From assembly GCF_030252345.1 (NCBI RefSeq), contig NZ_CP126980.1, forward strand, positions 4,851,501 through 4,915,500: DNA of 64,000 bases, read 5' to 3'. Numbering within the stretch: position 1 is the first letter of the stretch; each line of letters starts with the position of its first letter. The translations under genes were made by a program, and so were the position numbers. This DNA comes from Actinoplanes oblitus (lineage in GTDB: Bacteria > Actinomycetota > Actinomycetes > Mycobacteriales > Micromonosporaceae). The notes beneath the pieces are model-generated. The model saw only the letters and a list, made by a program, of their open reading frames with translations, made no database searches and was not told the origin of the DNA. Shown here piece after piece: positions 1 through 7,474 of the stretch.

Positions 1-129
1 GACGCTTGACCACACACTTCCGAGTGGTCCCCTGAGATAGACCGACGACCTCCGCAGCTGTTCTGGCTCGCTTTCCGTGAACGGGTTCGGCTCCTCGGGC
101 GTTCAGCCTCCGTCTGTCAGAGTCACTGA
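1..129. other. left edge, no gene assigned
   Basis: No start codon with a convincing coding frame can be placed here on either strand. A minus-strand frame running off the left edge reads like a short helix-turn-helix segment, but it is too short to name. Confidence 0.4.
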
Positions 130-819
130 ATGGATGACAGCGGAGTGGTGACGCCCGATGGTTGTGCCGTCGAGGTGTATCTGCACCTACCCGAGAACGG
201 GGAGCCGGACCTGATCGACAGGGTTGTTCCGGTGGGCTCGCGGATTCTGGAACTCGGGTGTGGCACCGGGCGGCTGGCCAATGTGCTCGCCGCCAGAGGT
301 CATGACGTCGTCGGCGTGGACGAGTCAGCCGCCATGATCAGCCACCTTCAGGGCGTCACCCCGGTGTGCGCGCGGATCGAGAGACTGCACCTGGGGCGCA
401 CTTTTGACGCCGTCGTACTTGCCGCCCATCTGCTCAGCACAGTGGATCTCGAGCAACGCCGACTGTTTCTGAACACGTGCGAGCGGCATCTCGCTCGAGA
501 CGGCATCCTGGTTGCGCAATGGTTCCCACCGAGCTGGTTCGATGGGCTCGTTCGCGCCGGACGGCGTTCCGGGACGCTCGGCGCAGTGCGCGGGACGCTC
601 GAGGTGGTGCGCGACGACGGCGAAGTGCTGTCAGCGCGAACCGTCTACGAGATGGGCGACCGTTCCTGGAGCCAGGTTTTCCAGGCACATCGCGTCACCG
701 AGGACCGGCTCGGTGCGGAACTCATCGCTGCCGGCTTGTCGCTGGATCGCTGGCTCGACGACGCTCACGGTTGGTTCGCCGCTGCGAGACGCAGGTCCGG
801 GCCAGCTTCCCTCCCTTAG
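130..819 (+). CDS. class I SAM-dependent methyltransferase
   Basis: A 229-residue cytosolic protein with a Rossmann-type methyltransferase fold. The SAM-binding glycine motif ELGCGTGRL is at residues 41-49 and the acidic end of strand beta-2 (VGVDES) at 61-66, both in the usual places for a Methyltransf_25-like domain. The substrate cannot be told from sequence. The ATG at 130 is the only good start before motif I; no clear ribosome site precedes it. It stands alone, facing the YjbR-like gene convergently with 60 bases between the stops. Confidence 0.8.
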   Translation: MDDSGVVTPDGCAVEVYLHLPENGEPDLIDRVVPVGSRILELGCGTGRLANVLAARGHDVVGVDESAAMISHLQGVTPVCARIERLHLGRTFDAVVLAAHLLSTVDLEQRRLFLNTCERHLARDGILVAQWFPPSWFDGLVRAGRRSGTLGAVRGTLEVVRDDGEVLSARTVYEMGDRSWSQVFQAHRVTEDRLGAELIAAGLSLDRWLDDAHGWFAAARRRSGPASLP

Positions 820-879
820 GCGAGGAGGATTCGCTTCCGGTGAGGGTCTGGCCGGCGGTGACAGCGGCCCGGTCGGCGT

Positions 880-1356
880 TCAAGCGCTCGGCGAAGGTGC
901 CGATGCCAGGCGGTCCGGCAGTGGCGGACGGGGTGTCGTCGCGGGATACGGCGGTGGGGCCAGCCGGGCGGCGAGGAACTTCGGGGCCAGTTCGCGATAG
1001 CTGTCGGTGAGCAGCTCGTCGATCTCGGTCCAGTCCGTGTGCGGGCCGAGGATCGCGGCGGCGACGTTGTGGCCCCACGGGGCGCGGAAGAACGGGAAGC
1101 CGGCCGCGGTGAGGCCGAGCAGGTCGTCGACCGGGACGCGGAACGTCAGGACGGTCGGCGGCTCGCCGCCGGTCACGTGCGCGGCGTAGACCGGGAAGCG
1201 GTCCGGGTCCGGGGTGTAGACGTGGGCGACGGTGCGCCGGCGGATCCGCCAGCGCACGCCGATCCAGGCCGGCTCCTCATAGGTCTCGGGCAGCTGCCGG
1301 CAGATCGGGCGCAGGCGGTCCAGCATCTCCGACGGTACGTCTCCGGGATCCGGCAT
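880..1356 (-). CDS. MmcQ/YjbR family protein
   Basis: About 158 residues from the ATG at 1356; an in-frame upstream extension to 1437 has low-complexity sequence unlike the family. The pattern of the MmcQ/YjbR fold is visible: an early ETYEEPAWIGVRWRIRRRT stretch, a central LTFRVPVDDL, and a late DWTEIDELLTDSYRELAPK motif. This small CyaY-like domain binds DNA in some members, but its cellular role is unsettled. The C-terminal tail is proline-rich and probably disordered. It diverges from the NACHT gene with a 92-base gap. Confidence 0.75.
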   Translation of the reverse strand: MPDPGDVPSEMLDRLRPICRQLPETYEEPAWIGVRWRIRRRTVAHVYTPDPDRFPVYAAHVTGGEPPTVLTFRVPVDDLLGLTAAGFPFFRAPWGHNVAAAILGPHTDWTEIDELLTDSYRELAPKFLAARLAPPPYPATTPRPPLPDRLASAPSPSA

Positions 1357-1448
1357 GGGTCGACAGTAACCGGTGCCGGTGGCCGGCGCGCGCCCGTGAG
1401 AATCGTTCGCGTTGTTCGATCCGCGTCGATGATTCATCCGTACGGGCC

Positions 1449-3506
1449 ATGTCGTTCCGTACCCTTCGCGGGGAACATGTCCGGGTGCCGCGATGGTCCC
1501 GACAGCCCCGTTTCTGGTTCGGCGTCTCCCTGGTCGTCCTGCTGCTCCTGGTCTGCGCCCTGGCCTGGTTCCTGCAGCACCAGGGACTGGACCGGGCGGA
1601 CAAGTGGGCGAGCGTGGTGTTCGGCGGGGCCGGCACCGCCGCTGTCGTGGTCGGGGCGCTCTCCTGGCTGTGGCGGCTCGGCGGCCCGCGGGCCGTACCG
1701 GTCGGCGACGACACCACCGTCGCCCTGGACTGGCTGGCCGGCGCGCAACGCGAACAGTGGCAGGCGGAACAGGCCGCCCGCCGGGTGCGTGACCCGTGGC
1801 CGTTGAACGTACGGTGGCTGTCCAGCGCCCGCGCGCAGGCCGTGATGGCGAGCTGGGCGTCGGTGCGCGGCCGGCCCGGCGCTGCCCCGGCCGAGCTCGC
1901 CGGGGAGTACGCCGGGATCGCCGACCTGTTCACCGTCCCCGGCGGGCCGCGACGGCTGGTGGTGCTCGGCGAGCCGGGCGCCGGCAAGTCCATGCTGGTG
2001 GTGCACCTGGCGCTGCAGCTACTGGCCCGGCGCACCGCGCACGAGCCGGTGCCGGTCGTGCTGTCGGCCGCCGGGTGGAACCCGGTGCTCGGCCTCGACG
2101 ACTGGGTGGCCGAGCAGATCGTCATGATCGACCGGCGGCTGGCCCGGCAGGTGCCCGGCCCGGGCGGCGCGCCCCGGTCGCTCGCCCGTGACCTGGTCGC
2201 GCGGGGCTTGATCCTGCCGGTGCTGGACGGCCTCGACGAGATGGCGGACAGCCTGCAGCAGGCGGCGATCCGGGGCATCGCGCAGTCCGCCGGCACCGGT
2301 CACGGGCTGGTCGTCACCTGCCGCACCCGGCCGTACGAGGCGGCGGTGGCCGGGTCCGGCCCGGTGCCCGCCGCAGCGGTGGTGGAGATCCAGCCGGTCG
2401 CGGCCCGCGCCGCCGCCCGGCACCTCGCCGACAGCGCCGCGCTGACCGACCGCCGCTGGCAGCCGGTGGTCGTCCACCTGACCGAGGTGCCGGACGCGCC
2501 GCTGGCCCGGGCGCTGTCCACGCCGCTGATGATCTGGCTGGCCCGGACCGTCTACCAGGACCCGGTCCGGGACCCGGGGGAGCTGCTCACCGCCGGGTGG
2601 GCGACCACCCGCGGCGGGATCGAGCAGCACCTGCTGGAGCACCTGGTCGGCGCGGCGTACGCGAGCGCGCTGGGCCGGTACCCGGCCCGTACCGCCGAGG
2701 ACGCGGCGCGGGTCCGCCGCTGGCTCGGCACCGTCGCCGCGCACCTTCGCGAGCAGCGGACGTACGAGCTGGCCTGGTGGCATTTCAACGAGCTGCGCCC
2801 GGTCCCCGACGCGCAGTTCGTCTCGGTCGCGTTCAGCGTGATCGTCGCCCTGTTCACCGCGTGCGCCGCGATGCCGGCCGGCATGGCGGCGTTCGACCAC
2901 GGGCGGGTGTCGCCCTGGCTGATGTCCTGGTACAGCGGTGCCACCATCGGCCTGGTCACCGCCTACGCCCGGCTGCTGTTCACCGACCGGTCCGTGCCGC
3001 GGCAGCTCACCCTCGCCGGCGCGGTCACCATGTACCTGGTGGTCGGCGCTCCGCTCGGGGTCGTCGCCACCCTGGCCGGGCAGCCGGTCGTCGGGCTCGG
3101 CCTGATGCTGTCGGCCGGCACCGTCAGCGCCCTGGTCGCCGGGTCGTCGGTGGCCGCGGCGGCCACCCGGCCGAGCCGCTCACTGCACGTCGACCGGCGG
3201 ACCGCCCTCGTCGCTGGTCTCACGGCCGGGCTGGCGACGGGCTTCCTGTGCGCGGTGGCGCTCGGCGACAGCAGCCCCGGCATCTGGGCGGCGATCGCGG
3301 TGATCGCCGCGGCGGCGGTGGTCAGCTTCAGCGCGTGGGGGCAGTTCTGCCTGGCCCGGCTGGTCTCCGCGGTGGCCGGCGGGATGCCGCTGCGGATGAT
3401 GGGCGCCCTCGAGGAGGCGCACGCCCGCGGGGTGCTGCGCCGCGCCGGTGGCGTCTACCAGTTCCGCCACAACCTGCTGCAGGACCACCTCGCCACCCAC
3501 CGCTGA
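1449..3506 (+). CDS. membrane-anchored NACHT-domain STAND ATPase
   Basis: A 685-residue protein. Two N-terminal membrane segments (about 21-42 and 55-76) are followed by a soluble linker and a NACHT NTPase with Walker A GEPGAGKS at 174-181 and Walker B LILPVLDGLDE at 254-264, the small residues after the acidic pair being typical of NACHT. From about residue 455 to 620 there are several more hydrophobic segments, and the last 60 residues are soluble. No WD40, TPR or effector domain is attached, so it resembles membrane NACHT proteins of actinomycetes whose signal and output are unknown. Some bacterial NACHT proteins act in phage defence, but no defence partner lies next to it. Confidence 0.85.
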   Translation: MSFRTLRGEHVRVPRWSRQPRFWFGVSLVVLLLLVCALAWFLQHQGLDRADKWASVVFGGAGTAAVVVGALSWLWRLGGPRAVPVGDDTTVALDWLAGAQREQWQAEQAARRVRDPWPLNVRWLSSARAQAVMASWASVRGRPGAAPAELAGEYAGIADLFTVPGGPRRLVVLGEPGAGKSMLVVHLALQLLARRTAHEPVPVVLSAAGWNPVLGLDDWVAEQIVMIDRRLARQVPGPGGAPRSLARDLVARGLILPVLDGLDEMADSLQQAAIRGIAQSAGTGHGLVVTCRTRPYEAAVAGSGPVPAAAVVEIQPVAARAAARHLADSAALTDRRWQPVVVHLTEVPDAPLARALSTPLMIWLARTVYQDPVRDPGELLTAGWATTRGGIEQHLLEHLVGAAYASALGRYPARTAEDAARVRRWLGTVAAHLREQRTYELAWWHFNELRPVPDAQFVSVAFSVIVALFTACAAMPAGMAAFDHGRVSPWLMSWYSGATIGLVTAYARLLFTDRSVPRQLTLAGAVTMYLVVGAPLGVVATLAGQPVVGLGLMLSAGTVSALVAGSSVAAAATRPSRSLHVDRRTALVAGLTAGLATGFLCAVALGDSSPGIWAAIAVIAAAAVVSFSAWGQFCLARLVSAVAGGMPLRMMGALEEAHARGVLRRAGGVYQFRHNLLQDHLATHR

Positions 3507-3528
3507 CGGCCGTCCGCGGGACGCCGTG

Positions 3529-4275
3529 TCAGAGGATGGACATCGGGTCGGGCGGGAAGAGGTCGTGGCCGTCCCAGGGGTCGATCGGCTCGGGGTATTC
3601 CGGCTTCGCCGCCGCCGGCGCGGCGGGGACCGGTGCGGAGACAGCCGTCTCGGCGGGAGCCGGTGCGGAGACAGCCGGCGCGGTGGGAGCCGGCATAGGA
3701 ACAGCCGTCTCGGCGGCAGCCGGCATAGGAACAGCCGGCGCGGTGGCAGCCTGCTCAGCGCTGGACGGCGTGGCCAGTAACCGCGCGGCCTCGGCGCGTT
3801 CCTCGTTGAGCCGGGTGCGCGCGGCCTCGAAGATCGTCCCGGTCATGCCGGTCAGCGGCTTGTCCTGCCACAGGCCGAGCGCCCGGTGCACCACCAGGGT
3901 CGCGGTGTCGGCGTTGCCGGTCTGTTGCTCGCGGCGCGCCTGGGCCAGGCCGGCGCGGAACCGGCCGGCGTCGACTGCGCTGTCGCCGACCCGCAGCACG
4001 TAGCCGCCGTCGGTGAGCGTCAGCAGCGACGTCCGCTCCGGATCCAGGGTCCGCCGCAGCGCCCCGATGCAGCGCAGCACCACGTCGACGCCGTTCTCCG
4101 GCGGGTCGCCGTCCCAGAGCGCGGCGACGATCCGCTCCATCGGCACCGGCCGGCCGGCGTGCAGCAGCAGGATCGCCAGGACCGCCCGCCGGCTGGGCGG
4201 GCCGAGGTCGATCGGCTCGTCGCCCCGGTAGGCCCGGATCGGGCCGAGGACTTCGAACCGCAGCGCGTCGGTCAT
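3529..4275 (-). CDS. SARP/AfsR-type winged-helix BTAD transcription regulator
   Basis: About 248 residues from the ATG at 4275. Residues 1-90 form an OmpR-like winged helix (LRFEVLGPIRAYRGDEPIDL, then PPSRRAVLAILLLHAGRPV), followed by a bacterial transcriptional activation domain to about residue 160. SARPs usually activate antibiotic or other specialised clusters. After the BTAD the protein changes to an Ala/Pro/Glu-rich tail of about 80 residues built from four 10-residue repeats and ending in an acidic PDPMSIL-type terminus. No biosynthetic cluster is adjacent, so its targets are unknown. An upstream extension to 4359 would run into the putative operator and is not favoured. Confidence 0.8.
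   Translation of the reverse strand: MTDALRFEVLGPIRAYRGDEPIDLGPPSRRAVLAILLLHAGRPVPMERIVAALWDGDPPENGVDVVLRCIGALRRTLDPERTSLLTLTDGGYVLRVGDSAVDAGRFRAGLAQARREQQTGNADTATLVVHRALGLWQDKPLTGMTGTIFEAARTRLNEERAEAARLLATPSSAEQAATAPAVPMPAAAETAVPMPAPTAPAVSAPAPAETAVSAPVPAAPAAAKPEYPEPIDPWDGHDLFPPDPMSIL
3632..3751 (-). repeat. 4 x 30-bp tandem repeat inside the SARP gene
   Basis: Four exact-length 30-bp units start at 3632, 3662, 3692 and 3722. Units 1 and 2 share the first half GGTGCGGAGACAGCC; units 3 and 4 share GGCATAGGAACAGCC. The second halves alternate (GTCTCGGCGG type, then GGCGCGGTGG type), so the array looks like a duplicated two-unit block. It keeps the reading frame and encodes 10-residue Ala/Pro-rich repeats. 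Confidence 0.9.
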
Positions 4276-4351
4276 CGTGGCGATCCCATGAAACGGCAGC
4301 ATACGGCGGGACGGCGGCGAACCGGAGACACCCGTCCGGGTGTTAACTTTT

Positions 4352-4367
4352 ACATCCATGTAGATGT
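4352..4367. promoter_or_regulatory. inverted repeat between SARP and PadR-like genes
   Basis: ACATC (4352-4356), six bases, GATGT (4363-4367). ATGT/ACAT half-sites are typical of PadR-family operators, and this one lies 28 bases before the PadR-like start and 77 bases before the divergent SARP start. It is a candidate for autoregulation and for control of the SARP gene. Confidence 0.5.
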
Positions 4368-4394
4368 TTGTGTGGCGGAAGGCTGCTCGGCGTC

Positions 4395-4904
4395 ATGACG
4401 GCAACGCTCGGGGACATCCTGCTCGTCTTCCTGGCCGACCGGCCGGCGACACCGCACGAGCTGCAGCAGCGGCACGCCACCACGTTCGGCCCGGAGCAGG
4501 TGGTCGGGATCAATCGCGTCGTGGCCGCGCTGAACCGGCAGGAGAAACTGGGTCACGTCCGGCCGCTGGACGGCGCCGCCCGCCGGGGCCCACGGGTGTG
4601 CGCGCTGACCGACGCCGGCCGGGACCGGCAGCGCGCCTGGCTCCTCGACGTCCCGGACCGGCTCACCCGGGCGGAGGTGCTGGACCGGGTGCTGCTGACG
4701 ATGGCGGCCACCGACCGGGCGACGTTCGAGGCGGTCATCGCCGGCTGCCTGGCCGTGCTGGAGCCGCAGCGCCGGCGCCGGCCGGCCCGCGCCAGGGTCT
4801 CCGCCCCGTACGCGCTCGCGGAATACGAGGACGCCGTCACCGCCACGCTCTGCGAGTGGCTGCGCGATCTGGCCGGCCGGACCAGGGAGCGAGACGCGGC
4901 GTGA
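4395..4904 (+). CDS. PadR-like winged-helix regulator
   Basis: About 169 residues from the ATG at 4395, preceded by a GGAAGG ribosome site; the frame is open to 4368 but that start lies at the edge of the palindrome. The N-terminal LGDILLVFLADRPATPHELQQ pattern and the central ALTDAGRDRQRAWL fit a PadR-type winged helix with a C-terminal dimerisation helix bundle. It probably represses its own gene through the ACATC/GATGT site. The ligand is unknown. Confidence 0.65.
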   Translation: MTATLGDILLVFLADRPATPHELQQRHATTFGPEQVVGINRVVAALNRQEKLGHVRPLDGAARRGPRVCALTDAGRDRQRAWLLDVPDRLTRAEVLDRVLLTMAATDRATFEAVIAGCLAVLEPQRRRRPARARVSAPYALAEYEDAVTATLCEWLRDLAGRTRERDAA

Positions 4905-5024
4905 CTCCCCGCCGTACGCGAATCGGCTTTTTGGTCGGATCTTGTTATCCGAATGGGTGGTTTGGCGATTCTGCTCAGTGGAGAACAGGGGTCACACGTT
5001 CGCCGATGTTGAGGAGCCCTACCG
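4905..5024 (+). promoter_or_regulatory. upstream region of the sigma factor gene
   Basis: This AT-richer leader contains a short inverted repeat CGGAT-N6-ATCCG at 4936-4951 and a GAGGAG ribosome site just before the start codon. No promoter matches a known consensus well enough to be named. Confidence 0.3.
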
Positions 5025-5819
5025 ATGACCGTCCTGGTTGACACCGCCGTCGAGACCGATGCTTCGACCAGCACGGACCGGGCCAGCGAACTGATCAACG
5101 CGCTGGCGGCCCTGCCGGCCGGGCACCCGTCCCGCCCCGAGCTGCGTGATCGCGCGATCGAGGCATGGCTGCCGCTGGCCCGCCACCTGTCCAACCGGTA
5201 CGCCAACCGCGGCGAGCCGCGCGACGACCTCTACCAGGTCGCGGTGATGGGGCTGATCAAGGCGGTCGACCGGTTCGAGGCCGACCGGGGCGTCGACTTC
5301 GCCGGGTTCGCCATCCCCACCGTGATCGGCGAGCTGAAGCGTCACTTCCGGGACAAGACCTGGTCGGTGCGGGTGCCGCGGCGGCTGCAGGAGCTTCGCC
5401 TGGCGATCACCAGCGCCAACAACACGCTCACCCACGACCTGGGCCGCGCGCCGACGGTGACCGACATCGCCGAGTACCTCAAGATCACTGAGGACGAGGT
5501 CATCGAGGGCCTGGAGGGTGCCCGGGCCTACAACTCGACGAGCCTGTCGACGCCGATGACCGACAGCGGCACCGAGCTCGGCGACACCCTCGGCGGGATG
5601 GACGCCGGTTTCGAGGAGGCCGAGCTGCGGGTCGCCCTGGGCCCGGCGATGGCCACCCTGGACGAGCGCGAGCAGAAGATCATCAGCCTGCGGTTCTACG
5701 GCAACCTCACCCAGTCGCAGATCGCCGAGCAGGTCGGTGTGTCGCAGATGCACGTGTCGCGGCTGCTCACCAAGGCGCTCGCCAAGCTGCGCAAGCAGCT
5801 CGACGGCATGACCGTCTGA
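5025..5819 (+). CDS. SigB/SigF/SigG-family RNA polymerase sigma factor
   Basis: A 264-residue group 3 sigma factor. Region 2 (DDLYQVAVMGLIKAVDRFE, then the -10 recognition part GELKRHFRDKTWSVRVPRR) is at about residues 65-120, region 3 at 125-185, and region 4 (LDEREQKIISLRFYGNLTQSQ and the helix-turn-helix VGVSQMHVSRLL) at 205-260. Full length for the SigB/SigF group, which actinomycetes use for stress response and development. These sigmas are held by HATPase anti-sigma factors released by STAS proteins; the trio at 48206-50780 contains exactly such partners. No anti-sigma gene is adjacent, so that link is inference. Confidence 0.93.
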   Translation: MTVLVDTAVETDASTSTDRASELINALAALPAGHPSRPELRDRAIEAWLPLARHLSNRYANRGEPRDDLYQVAVMGLIKAVDRFEADRGVDFAGFAIPTVIGELKRHFRDKTWSVRVPRRLQELRLAITSANNTLTHDLGRAPTVTDIAEYLKITEDEVIEGLEGARAYNSTSLSTPMTDSGTELGDTLGGMDAGFEEAELRVALGPAMATLDEREQKIISLRFYGNLTQSQIAEQVGVSQMHVSRLLTKALAKLRKQLDGMTV

Positions 5820-5831
5820 GCATCGCTCCGA

Positions 5832-5852
5832 GGCGGCCCGCTCCGGGCCGCC
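5832..5852 (+). terminator. hairpin after the sigma factor gene
   Basis: GGCGGCCCG (5832-5840), loop CTC, CGGGCCGCC (5844-5852): a perfect 9-bp GC stem followed by TTCTCGT, 13 bases after the stop codon. Confidence 0.75.
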
Positions 5853-6066
5853 TTCTCGTGCGGGCCGCTTTCCTGCGCGGGCGCGACCGTTCTGAAGGGT
5901 GAATTCATCATTGACGCGCGTCCGCCGGGGTGCGGACCGCATGCTCCCGCGCGGGCCGAGGGCGGCGATCTGGCCGCTGCGCGTCCAGAGCGATCGCCGC
6001 CCTCTTCACTGTCCGTGGCTGGTCACGGTTACCCCGGAACCCGGCCCGCACCCTGCCCGCCGTGGC

Positions 6067-7323
6067 TCAGCAGGGGCCCTTGTCGGCCCAGACGTCCCAC
6101 TGCCCACTGTGGGTGGCCGGTGACTCGCCCCGGGTCCACCACTTGGCGCGGTAGAGCCGCCCGGCGAACGAGACCTGCGAGCCGCCGGTGTAGACGCTGG
6201 TGGCGTTCCACGCCGGTGCGGTGCAGGCCGGACCGCTCGACGGCGGGCTGCTGGGTGTGGTGGAGACACTGGTGGACGGCGACGGCCCGGTGCCACCGGA
6301 GGTGAACGCCTCGAAGGCGTGGCTGAACTGCCACGTCGACTGGCTGACGCCCGAGCAGCTGTCACTGCCGCCGACGCCCGGGCAGCCCCCGTTGTCGCGC
6401 TGCAACGCCCAGAACGACAGCAGCCCGAGACCCTTCTCGGTCGCCCACTGCGCCACCACCGGCGCGTCGGCGGTGGTGAACGTCTCGGCCGGCCCGTAGT
6501 CGTCGATGCCGATCATCTCGGTCACCCCGACCATGTTCCACAGCTGCGCGTCGGTCCTGCCCGGGTAGAGCTGACGCAGCTGGTCATGCAGCCCGGTCGC
6601 GGCGGTCTTGGTGTCGGCGGCCATCTGGTGGGTGGCCCCGTCGTAGTAGTCGAAGGTCATGATGTTGACCAGGTCGACGCGCGCGTTGTTGGCCACCGCG
6701 TTGCGCAGCACGGCCAGCCCGGAGTCGGCCAGCCCGGTGGTGGTGGTCGGCAGCGTGTAGGAGAACTGCACGGTACGCCCCTGCGCCGCGGCCCAGTCCT
6801 GCACCTGCTTGATCGCCTTGTTGCGCCGGTCGATGCCCGCGCTGTTGGTCAGCGAGTTGTCCTCGATGTCGAGGTCGATCCGGGTCACGTCGTACGTCGT
6901 GATCACGTTCTCGAACACCGCGGCGATCGAGCCGACACTGGTGCAGCTGTCGGCGATCTCGGTGCCGGTGTTGTCGGCGGTGTACCCGCCGAACGACGGG
7001 ATCACGTCGCCGCCGCCGGCCCGGATCGCGGCGATCTGGCTGCCGAAGACCGCCGTGGACACCGGGCTGCCGCTGTCGCCGTTCCAGTACGCGGTGCACG
7101 ACCCCTTGGTGGCGGCCTGCAGGAACGCCATGGTCAGGTGCTTGGCGCCGGACTGCTGCGCCAGGGTGGCCGGGTTGTCACCGGTCCACGCCTCGAAGTA
7201 GGGGGCGAAGACATGCGCCGGCAGCGGGGCGGCCGCCGCGTCGGCCGCGTGCACCATCGCCACCGCCGTGGCGGCTCCGGTGACCGCCGCGAGCAGCGCG
7301 GCGGACAGGCGTTTTCGGATCAT
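6067..7323 (-). CDS. secreted GH18 chitinase with C-terminal CBM5/12
   Basis: A 418-residue secreted glycosidase. A Sec signal (basic MIRKR, hydrophobic core, Ala-rich cleavage zone near 26-33) precedes a GH18 TIM barrel. The catalytic DxDxE signature is DLDIE at residues 150-154, with E154 as proton donor; SFGGY at about 110-114 is the usual strand-3 motif. A Ser/Thr/Pro linker (about 344-366) joins a 50-residue chitin-binding module with the conserved aromatic YRAKWWT and WDVWADKGPC ends. It should cleave chitin outside the cell. It is divergent from a second GH18 gene, with related 17-bp palindromes on each side of the shared intergenic region. Confidence 0.92.
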   Translation of the reverse strand: MIRKRLSAALLAAVTGAATAVAMVHAADAAAAPLPAHVFAPYFEAWTGDNPATLAQQSGAKHLTMAFLQAATKGSCTAYWNGDSGSPVSTAVFGSQIAAIRAGGGDVIPSFGGYTADNTGTEIADSCTSVGSIAAVFENVITTYDVTRIDLDIEDNSLTNSAGIDRRNKAIKQVQDWAAAQGRTVQFSYTLPTTTTGLADSGLAVLRNAVANNARVDLVNIMTFDYYDGATHQMAADTKTAATGLHDQLRQLYPGRTDAQLWNMVGVTEMIGIDDYGPAETFTTADAPVVAQWATEKGLGLLSFWALQRDNGGCPGVGGSDSCSGVSQSTWQFSHAFEAFTSGGTGPSPSTSVSTTPSSPPSSGPACTAPAWNATSVYTGGSQVSFAGRLYRAKWWTRGESPATHSGQWDVWADKGPC

Positions 7324-7342
7324 CGGAACGGCCTCCGAACTC

Positions 7343-7359
7343 TTAGAAAACCTTACTAA
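7343..7359. promoter_or_regulatory. 17-bp palindromic box, chitinase side 1
   Basis: TTAGAAAACCTTACTAA lies 20 bases upstream of the minus-strand chitinase start. Its reverse complement matches the box at 7436-7452 under the pattern TTAGNAANNTTTNNTAA. Probably an operator of a carbohydrate-responsive regulator. Confidence 0.6.
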
Positions 7360-7435
7360 CAGTGGGACCGTAGGAAGAAGGATCGGGATCTGTCAATGCA
7401 TGACATCTGTCATGGGCATCGATGCGGCGAATCAT

Positions 7436-7452
7436 TTAGGAAACTTTGTTAA
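7436..7452. promoter_or_regulatory. 17-bp palindromic box, chitinase side 2
   Basis: TTAGGAAACTTTGTTAA lies 22 bases upstream of the plus-strand chitinase start and is the partner of the box at 7343-7359. The DasR consensus (ACTGGTCTAGACCAGT type) is not present, so a different regulator is implied. Confidence 0.6.
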
Positions 7453-7474
7453 AGATTCGAAACCTGGAGACGTC

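Noticed and set aside
1..110. Minus-strand frame resembling a helix-turn-helix (AAEVVGLSQGTTRK) running off the left edge, perhaps a transposase or regulator end
   Set aside because: Only about 35 codons are visible, with no start, partner or terminal repeat; it cannot be told from chance.
4905..5024. A SigB/SigF-type promoter before the sigma factor gene
   Set aside because: GTTT and GGGT-like words occur but not with the required spacing.
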